A DNA stretch of 64,000 bases from Yonghaparkia sp. Root332 (GTDB lineage Bacteria; Actinomycetota; Actinomycetes; Actinomycetales; Microbacteriaceae), in contig NZ_LMCX01000001.1 in NCBI RefSeq assembly GCF_001425665.1, forward strand, positions 248,001-312,000, written 5' to 3'. Position numbers and translations under genes: made by a program. The notes under the pieces were generated by a model that did no database searches, was not told where the DNA came from, and saw nothing but the letters and a program-made list of their open reading frames with translations. Positions 58,737-64,000 of the stretch are shown here, one piece after another; the stretch's first letter is position 1; each line of letters begins with the position of its first letter.

Positions 58737-60227
58737 ATGACCGATCCGACCACCCCCGACGGCGCGCCCGCCGCGCCCCCGCCGCCGCCTCCCGCGAGCG
58801 GCTCCGCCCGCTTCTTCGCCTGGCTGCGCTCGCTGCTCCTGACCCGCGAGCCGGGCTGGCTCGGCGGCGTCGCCTCCGGAATCGCCCTGCGGCTGCGCAT
58901 CGATCCGCTCATCGTGCGCGGCATCCTCGTCGTCCTCGCGATCTTCTCCTTCCCCGTCGCCCTCTTCTACGCGCTCGCCTGGGCGTTCCTCCCCGATCAC
59001 ACGGGCAAGATCCACGCCGAGGAGGTCTCGCGCGGCCGCATCGAGTCCGGCTTCGTCGGCGCCGCGGTGCTGTTCGTGCTCGGCCTGCTCGGGATCGCCG
59101 ACGGCGGCCCCGTCCTCTGGGACGCCGGCTACGGCTGGGACGGCGGCATGATGCACAGCTGGCCCGGAATGGGGATCGCCGCCCTCATCGGCCTCATCTG
59201 GACCGTCGCCGTCATCGGCGGCGTGATCTGGCTCATCGTGTGGCTCGTGCGCCGCTCGAAGAGCACCGCCGCGACGCCGACGGCGGGCGCGCCCGGCGCG
59301 ACGTACGTCGCCGGGGCGGGCACGGCATCCGCGCCCCCCACCGCCGCCAGCACCGCCGACGCGACCGCGACGACGCCGATGCCGGCCGCCGCCGCGCCGG
59401 GCGTTGCGCCTGCCGACGGCGGCATGGATGCCTGGCGCGCGCAGCAGAGCGCCGACCGGGCCCAGCGCGACGCGTTCGTCTCCGCGGACGAGGCCGCCCG
59501 CCGGCAGGCCGAGGCGGACCGCCTCGCCGCCGAGAGCCGCGCGCGGGCCGCCGAGTACGAGAGGCAGCGCGAACTGCGCCGTCGCACACGCTCGCACCCG
59601 CTGTTCACGCTCGCGGCCGTCGGCCTCGCGCTGATCGCGGGCGCCGTGACGACGCTCACCTCGGGCGGGACGGAGATCGAGCGCGGCGACGTCGTCCTCG
59701 GCTTCGCGGTCGCGGTCGGCGTGCTCGGGCTCGCGATCATCGTCAACGGCGTCATCGGGAAGCGCTCCGGCGGCTCGACGGCCGCCGCGATCGTCGCCCT
59801 CATCGGCCTCGCGATCGCCGGTGCCTCCCCGGGCGCCGGAAGCGACCTGCGGTTCGTCGGCTCGGGCGAGTACGCCCCGCTCTTCACCGACGACGACGAT
59901 CAGTCATACGTCGTCGGGGCGGGCTCGACCACGGTCGACCTCGCCGACTACTGGGACGGCACGCGCTCCGGCGGCGGGCTCGAGGGCGTCGTGACGATCG
60001 TCGCGGGCGCCGGCGACGTCACCGTCGTCCTGCCCGAGCAGGGTGCGGTCGAGTGGGAGATCGTCTCCGGCGCCGGCGACGCGACCCTCGTCGAGGGCGA
60101 CGAGAGCAGGACGATTCCCCGCGAGAGCGGGCTCGACTCGCCCGACGGCGGCGACCGACTGCTGCGGCTCGAGGTCATCTCGGGCGCCGGCGACATCCTC
60201 TTCACCACGGAAGGAACGGACCGATGA
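58737..60227 (+). CDS. PspC-domain membrane protein with LiaF-like C-terminal domain
   Basis: 496 residues. Residues 1-22 Pro-rich; PspC domain 27-85 (LTREPGWLGGVASGIALRLR, then a membrane helix); about six more hydrophobic segments; a coiled-coil stretch 225-280 (SADEAARRQAEADRLAAESR); C-terminal residues 390-496 repeat GAGD/GDVTVVLPEQG-type motifs of the LiaF cell-wall-stress domain. In LiaFSR systems LiaF holds the kinase inactive. Here the kinase gene is divergent and itself bears PspC, so this protein is a probable negative partner. Membrane located. Confidence 0.85.
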   Translation: MTDPTTPDGAPAAPPPPPPASGSARFFAWLRSLLLTREPGWLGGVASGIALRLRIDPLIVRGILVVLAIFSFPVALFYALAWAFLPDHTGKIHAEEVSRGRIESGFVGAAVLFVLGLLGIADGGPVLWDAGYGWDGGMMHSWPGMGIAALIGLIWTVAVIGGVIWLIVWLVRRSKSTAATPTAGAPGATYVAGAGTASAPPTAASTADATATTPMPAAAAPGVAPADGGMDAWRAQQSADRAQRDAFVSADEAARRQAEADRLAAESRARAAEYERQRELRRRTRSHPLFTLAAVGLALIAGAVTTLTSGGTEIERGDVVLGFAVAVGVLGLAIIVNGVIGKRSGGSTAAAIVALIGLAIAGASPGAGSDLRFVGSGEYAPLFTDDDDQSYVVGAGSTTVDLADYWDGTRSGGGLEGVVTIVAGAGDVTVVLPEQGAVEWEIVSGAGDATLVEGDESRTIPRESGLDSPDGGDRLLRLEVISGAGDILFTTEGTDR

Positions 60228-60505
60228 GCACCGACACCACCTACGGCCCCGGCCCCTCGGGCGCCGCCGCCCTCGAGCCGCTGCGACCGCGCGTCTCGAC
60301 CATCATCTGGGGCGTCATCCTGGTCGGCATCGCCGCCCTGGCCCTCCTCGCCGAGCTCGGCTGGCTCGACGAGCTCCCCAACGGCTCGGTGCCGATCATC
60401 CTCGTCGCGGGCGTCGGCGGGCTGCTCGTGATCGGCGCGATCATCGGGGCGGCGACCTCGGGGGCACGGCGCGAGAGCCGGGCATCCGGCATCACCGGCG
60501 ACTGA
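60224..60505 (+). CDS. Small two-helix membrane protein
   Basis: 93 residues, coupled to the upstream gene by ATGA. Two hydrophobic segments (VSTIIWGVILVGIAALALLA and VPIILVAGVGGLLVIGAIIG) with a short loop DELPNGSVP between. No domain is recognised. The same pattern is present in the membrane part of LiaF-like proteins, so it may act with the preceding gene. Confidence 0.8.
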   Translation: MSTDTTYGPGPSGAAALEPLRPRVSTIIWGVILVGIAALALLAELGWLDELPNGSVPIILVAGVGGLLVIGAIIGAATSGARRESRASGITGD

Positions 60506-60547
60506 CCGCGGGACGCACCGCGCACCGCCGAACTCGCGGGCGGGGGC

Positions 60548-60565
60548 CTCCACCGATCGGTGGAG
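60548..60565 (+). promoter_or_regulatory. Perfect 18-bp palindrome upstream of the ABC exporter/two-component operon
   Basis: CTCCACCGATCGGTGGAG is fully self-complementary, 57 bp before the ATPase start. It is a good candidate for binding by the NarL-type regulator that ends the operon (DesR-like autoregulation) or another dimeric regulator. It could also fold as a hairpin in the leader. Confidence 0.5.
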
Positions 60566-60622
60566 TCGACGACAGGCCGAACGGCCGTTGCCGACACGGC
60601 GCCCGCCCGCGAGACTCATGCC

Positions 60623-61516
60623 ATGACCACTCCTCAGAACGTCGTCGAGGTGCGCGATCTGCGCAAGACCTACGACGACACGGCGGCCCTCGACGGCTTG
60701 AGCTTCGACATCCACCGCGGCGAGACCTTCGCCCTGCTCGGCCCCAACGGCGCGGGCAAGTCGACCGCGATCGAGATCCTCGAGGGGTACCGCCGGCGCA
60801 CCTCCGGCGAGGTGCGCGTGCTCGACACCGACCCCGAGAAGGCGGGCCTCGACTGGAAGGCCCGGCTCGGCATCGTCCTGCAGAGCTCGGGCGAGGTCGG
60901 AGCGGTCACCGTCCGCGAGCAGCTGACCCACTTCGCCGCGCTGTACCCGAACCCGCGCGACGTCGACGAGGTCATCGCCGCGGTGGGCCTCGAGGAGAAG
61001 GCCGGCGCGCTCATCCGCAAGCTCTCGGGCGGGCAGCGCCGCCGCGTCGACGTCGCGGTCGGCATCATCGGCCGGCCCGAGCTGCTCTTCCTCGACGAGC
61101 CGACCACGGGCTTCGACCCCGAGGCGCGCCGCAGCTTCTGGGCGCTCGTGCGGCAGCTGCAGAGCGAGGGCACGACGATCCTGCTCACGACGCACTACCT
61201 CGACGAGGCCGCGCAGCTCGGCGACCGCGCGGGCGTCATCGCGAACGGCCGCATGGTCGACCTCGCTCCGATCGACGAGCTGGGCGGGGCGGATGCGCGC
61301 ATCCCGATCGTGCGCTGGGTCGAGCAGGGCGCCGTGCGCGAGGAGCGCACGCACGCCCCCGCCGCGGCCGTTGCCGCGCTCGTCGCCCGGCTCGGCGGCG
61401 AGCCGGAGGGGCTCGAGGTGATCCGCCCGAGCCTGGAGGACGTCTACCTCGACCTGGTCGGCCGCGAGCACGCGACCGACCTCGCCTCGCCCGAGACCGT
61501 GATGGAGACCCGCTGA
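60623..61516 (+). CDS. ABC exporter ATPase (DrrA/CcmA-like)
   Basis: 297 residues from ATG at 60623 (a longer frame lacks homology). Walker A LLGPNGAGKSTAIEILEGYR (about 38), Q-loop IVLQSSGEV, signature KLSGGQRRRVDVAVGIIG, Walker B LLFLDEPTTGFDPEARR, H-loop LTTHYLDEA. The C-terminal 90 residues are the DrrA-type extension. Overlaps the permease start by 1 bp. The set ATPase-permease-kinase-regulator is typical of membrane or antibiotic-stress exporters. Confidence 0.94.
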   Translation: MTTPQNVVEVRDLRKTYDDTAALDGLSFDIHRGETFALLGPNGAGKSTAIEILEGYRRRTSGEVRVLDTDPEKAGLDWKARLGIVLQSSGEVGAVTVREQLTHFAALYPNPRDVDEVIAAVGLEEKAGALIRKLSGGQRRRVDVAVGIIGRPELLFLDEPTTGFDPEARRSFWALVRQLQSEGTTILLTTHYLDEAAQLGDRAGVIANGRMVDLAPIDELGGADARIPIVRWVEQGAVREERTHAPAAAVAALVARLGGEPEGLEVIRPSLEDVYLDLVGREHATDLASPETVMETR

Positions 61517-62394
61517 TGGCCACGCACCCGACCGCGACCGGCGAGGCCGGCGCGCGCCCGGCATCCCCCGCTCTCGGCTCGCCGATCGCCCGTGCCCTGC
61601 GGCTGGGGCTGCTGCGCATCGGCTACGAGGTGCGCGCCTACTTCAGGCAGGGCGACACGGTGTTCTTCACCTTCCTCTTCCCCGTCGTGATGCTCACGAT
61701 CTTCTCCGTCTCGTTCAGCGAGGCGAGCTTCGGGCAGACCGCCGACGGCGAGGAGATCACCGCCGCGTGGTTCTTCCTGCCGGCGATGCTCGCCGCGGGC
61801 GTGCTGCTGAGCGGCCTGCAGAACCTCGCGATCGACATCGCGGTCGAGAAGAGCAACGGCACGCTCAAGCGGCTCGCCGGCTCGCCGCTGCCAGTCGTCA
61901 GCTACTTCATCGGCAAGATCGGGCAGTCGGTCGTGACGGGCGTGCTGCAGGCGGTCGTCCTCCTGCTGCTCGCGTTCACGGTCTTCCAGGTGCCGCTACC
62001 GGAGGAGCCCGCGCGCTGGGGCGACTTCGCGTGGATCTTCCTGCTCGGCGTCATCACCTCCGCCATCCTCGGCATCGCGCTCTCGGCCGTGCCGCGCAGC
62101 GGGGCCTCGGCGACGGCCGTCGTGATCCCGATCACCCTCGTGCTGCAGTTCATCTCGGGCGTCTACCTGCGCTTCAGCGACCTGCCCGACTGGCTGCAGA
62201 GCGTCGCATCGATCTTCCCGCTCAAGTGGATGGCGCAGGGCATGCGCAGCGTCTTCCTGCCCGACGAGCTCGTCGTGCTCGAGCAGAACGAGAGCTGGGA
62301 TCAGCCGGGAATCGCCCTCGCGCTCGCGGTGTGGCTCGTCGCGGGGCTGGTCCTGACGCGGCTGACGTTCCGCTGGATCCGGCGCGACTCGTAG
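61516..62394 (+). CDS. ABC-2 type permease
   Basis: 292 residues from ATG at 61516, six membrane segments. EVRAYFRQGDTVFFTFLFPVV at the start, SNGTLKRLAGSPLPVVSYFI and GVYLRFSDLPDWLQSVASIFPLKW-type (VYLRFSDLPDWLQSVASIFP) are typical of DrrB/DesB-type exporters. Partner of the ATPase upstream; the substrate is not predictable. 11 bp before the kinase gene. Confidence 0.93.
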   Translation: MATHPTATGEAGARPASPALGSPIARALRLGLLRIGYEVRAYFRQGDTVFFTFLFPVVMLTIFSVSFSEASFGQTADGEEITAAWFFLPAMLAAGVLLSGLQNLAIDIAVEKSNGTLKRLAGSPLPVVSYFIGKIGQSVVTGVLQAVVLLLLAFTVFQVPLPEEPARWGDFAWIFLLGVITSAILGIALSAVPRSGASATAVVIPITLVLQFISGVYLRFSDLPDWLQSVASIFPLKWMAQGMRSVFLPDELVVLEQNESWDQPGIALALAVWLVAGLVLTRLTFRWIRRDS

Positions 62395-62405
62395 GCGGGG
62401 CGGTC

Positions 62406-63608
62406 ATGACCGACCGGTCGGATGCGCGGGGGCGCGTGACCTGGTGGGATGCGGCCGTCGTCGGGGTCGCCGCCCTCCTGGCCGTGCTGCTGCTCCTGCA
62501 GTCCGCCGAGCCGTGGCGGCTCGCGACGGGCGGAGCAGGGCTCGCGCTGCTCGTCGCCTCCTGGATCTCCCTCGGCCGCCGCGGCCCCGAGGCGCCGACC
62601 GCACCGTGGTTCGTCGCGCTCGCGACGGTCGCCGCTGGCGTCGCCGTCGCCGGGTATCCGACGCTCGCGATCGTCCAGGTCGTCGTCTACCCGATCGCCT
62701 GGGTCTACGCGCCGACGGTGCGGCGCGCGATCGTGCAGAACATCGGCGTCGCGATCGCCGTCGGCATCGGATTCCTCGTCTCGCTCGGCACCTCGCCGGA
62801 CGACCTCGCGCAGACGGCCTTCTCGATGGTGCTGTCGCTCGGCTTCAGCCTCGCGATGGGTCTGTGGATCTCGCGCGTCACCGAGCTCGGCGAGCGCAAC
62901 GGCGCCCTGCTGCGCGAGCTGCAGGGCGCGCAGGAGCAGATCGCCGCGCTCAACCGCGACGCCGGCGCCGCCGCCGAGCGCGAGCGCCTCGCCCGCGAGC
63001 TGCACGACACCATCGCGCAGGACCTCACGGGCCTCGTGCTGCTCGCTCAGCGCGCCCGACGCTCGGGCGGCGACCCCGAGGTACTCGCCCTCATCGAGGA
63101 CGTCGCGCGCGAGACGCTCGGCGAGACCCGCGCGCTCGTCGCCGCGGGCGCCGCCGTCGCCGGGGCGACCGCGGCCAGGGACGCCGACGAGCGGCTCGAC
63201 CTCTCCGGCGCGCTCGACCGACTCGCCGAGCGCTTCGAGCGCGAGACCGGGGTCGTCGTGTCGATCGCCCGCGCTGAGCGCGACCCGCTCGACGGCTCGG
63301 TGCTGCCGCGCGACGTCGAGGTGGTCGTGCTGCGGTGCGCGCAGGAGGCTCTCGCCAATGCGCGGAAGCACGCGCGGGCATCCCGCATGGAGATCGCGAT
63401 CGGGCGCACGCCCGACGCGGTCACCCTCCGCGTCGCCGACGACGGCATCGGCTTCGACCCGGCCGCCGCGCGCGACGGCTTCGGGCTCGCCGGCATGCGC
63501 GATCGCCTCGCCCTCGTCGAGGGATCGCTCGACGTCGCGAGCGCCCCCGGCCGCGGCACCGTGCTCGGGGTGCGCGTGCCCGTCGCGACCGAGGGGGTGC
63601 GCGCGTGA
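62406..63608 (+). CDS. Sensor histidine kinase, HisKA_3 type (DesK-like)
   Basis: 400 residues from ATG at 62406. Four to six membrane segments (residues 15-160), coiled coil, phosphoacceptor His in RERLARELHDTIAQDLTGLV (about 205), and ATPase boxes CAQEALANARKHARA (N) and VADDGIGFDP (G1) with GLAGMRDRLALVEG (G2). Similar in layout to Bacillus DesK, which senses membrane state and regulates an ABC-linked operon. Overlaps the regulator start (GTGA). Confidence 0.93.
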   Translation: MTDRSDARGRVTWWDAAVVGVAALLAVLLLLQSAEPWRLATGGAGLALLVASWISLGRRGPEAPTAPWFVALATVAAGVAVAGYPTLAIVQVVVYPIAWVYAPTVRRAIVQNIGVAIAVGIGFLVSLGTSPDDLAQTAFSMVLSLGFSLAMGLWISRVTELGERNGALLRELQGAQEQIAALNRDAGAAAERERLARELHDTIAQDLTGLVLLAQRARRSGGDPEVLALIEDVARETLGETRALVAAGAAVAGATAARDADERLDLSGALDRLAERFERETGVVVSIARAERDPLDGSVLPRDVEVVVLRCAQEALANARKHARASRMEIAIGRTPDAVTLRVADDGIGFDPAAARDGFGLAGMRDRLALVEGSLDVASAPGRGTVLGVRVPVATEGVRA

Positions 63609-64000
63609 TCCGGGTGCTCGTCGCCGACGACCACGCCGTCGTGCGCGCCGGCATCGTCGCGCTGCTCGACGACGTCGACGGCATCGAGGTCGTCGGGCAG
63701 GCGGCCGACGGCCTCGCCGCCGTCGAGGAGGCGCGTCGCCTGCGCCCCGATCTCGTCGTCATGGACGTGCGGATGCCCGGCGCGACGGGCGATGTCGCGA
63801 CGGCGCGCATCCGCGCCGAGCTGCCCGGCACGCGCGTGCTCATCCTCACGACCTACGAGTCGGACTCCACGATCATCGCCGCGATCGAGGCGGGCGCGAG
63901 CGGCTACCTGCTCAAGGCCGCGCCCGCGGAGGAGCTCATCGAGGGCGTGCGGTCGGTCGCCCGCGGCGAGACGGCCCTCTCGCCCGCGATCGCCGCGCAG
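63605..64000 (+). CDS. NarL/LuxR-type response regulator, cut by window edge
   Basis: 132 residues visible, starting GTG at 63605. Receiver: VLVADDHAVVRAGIVALLDD, phosphoacceptor Asp in LVVMDVRMPGATGDVA (about residue 57), Thr in LILTTYESD, Lys in GYLLKAAPAEELIEGV. The DNA-binding domain lies beyond the window. Partner of the DesK-like kinase; likely autoregulates from the palindrome at 60548-60565. Confidence 0.94.
   Translation, partial: MIRVLVADDHAVVRAGIVALLDDVDGIEVVGQAADGLAAVEEARRLRPDLVVMDVRMPGATGDVATARIRAELPGTRVLILTTYESDSTIIAAIEAGASGYLLKAAPAEELIEGVRSVARGETALSPAIAAQ

Overview
The window is very GC-rich, with tightly packed genes, frequent GTG starts and many 4-bp ATGA/GTGA overlaps. Gene content (Lsr2, a DUF853 HerA-like ATPase, a 421-residue aspartokinase next to asd, actinobacterial two-component systems, small SRP RNA beside tRNA-Ser) points to an actinobacterium, most likely of the Microbacteriaceae. 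The family placement is inference from content and style; no database search was run. No phage, integrase, transposase or CRISPR array is visible, so this is ordinary chromosome. Two window edges cut genes: an amidohydrolase at the left and a response regulator at the right.

Layout. 1-4.8 kb: a catabolic cluster (amidohydrolase, class III CoA-transferase, GntR regulator, and divergently a fumarylacetoacetase-like hydrolase and an AEC transporter). 4.8-6.3 kb: two SGNH/GDSL hydrolases. 6.3-11.5 kb: asd, lysC, recR, dnaX on the minus strand; lysC carries a convincing internal start for a separate beta subunit. 11.6-15.6 kb: an NAD(P)-binding protein, then ackA and pta. 15.6-15.9 kb: SRP RNA (minus) and tRNA-Ser(GGA) (plus). 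15.9-22.7 kb: membrane protein, DUF853 ATPase, saccharopine-dehydrogenase-like enzyme, PAP2 phosphatase, Bcr/CflA-type MFS exporter, HhH-GPD protein. 22.7-24.2 kb: GH1 glycosidase. 24.3-33.8 kb: an L-arabinose system (araD-araB-araA, then binding protein, ATPase and permease of a monosaccharide ABC importer) under a LacI-type regulator. 33.9-36.5 kb: cystathionine beta-synthase and gamma-synthase/lyase (transsulfuration). 36.6-38 kb: DUF3105 and DUF305 proteins. 38-39.9 kb: an ABC exporter. 40.1-45 kb: an alpha-glucoside-type ABC importer with a divergent LacI regulator. 45.4-54.1 kb: the ribosomal/transcription block rplL-rplJ, then unrelated genes including an OmpR-type two-component system, then rplA-rplK-nusG-secE-tRNA-Trp. 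54.3-56 kb: an aminotransferase and lsr2. 56.7-64 kb: a PspC-domain histidine kinase/regulator pair facing a PspC/LiaF-like membrane protein, then an ABC exporter fused in one operon to a second NarL-type kinase/regulator pair.

The most informative signals are regulatory and repetitive. (1) Three copies of a 14-16 bp operator strangle the araD promoter, and a fourth lies in front of its LacI-type regulator. (2) A second operator motif, TGGNANCGGTTCCA, is shared by the alpha-glucoside transporter/regulator gap and the distant GH1 gene. (3) Two related 91-92 bp inverted-repeat elements with CTCCGGAG-containing arms, plus a third element of the same architecture but different sequence, sit only between genes. 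(4) Four exact-period 31-bp tandem repeats lie beside an AT-richer gap upstream of lsr2. (5) The 3' end of the second lacI gene is partly duplicated 345 bp downstream. (6) Perfect palindromes stand in front of several transporter or enzyme genes. (7) The hexamer GGATGC/GCATCC recurs across the window and seems to force an otherwise rare Asp codon.
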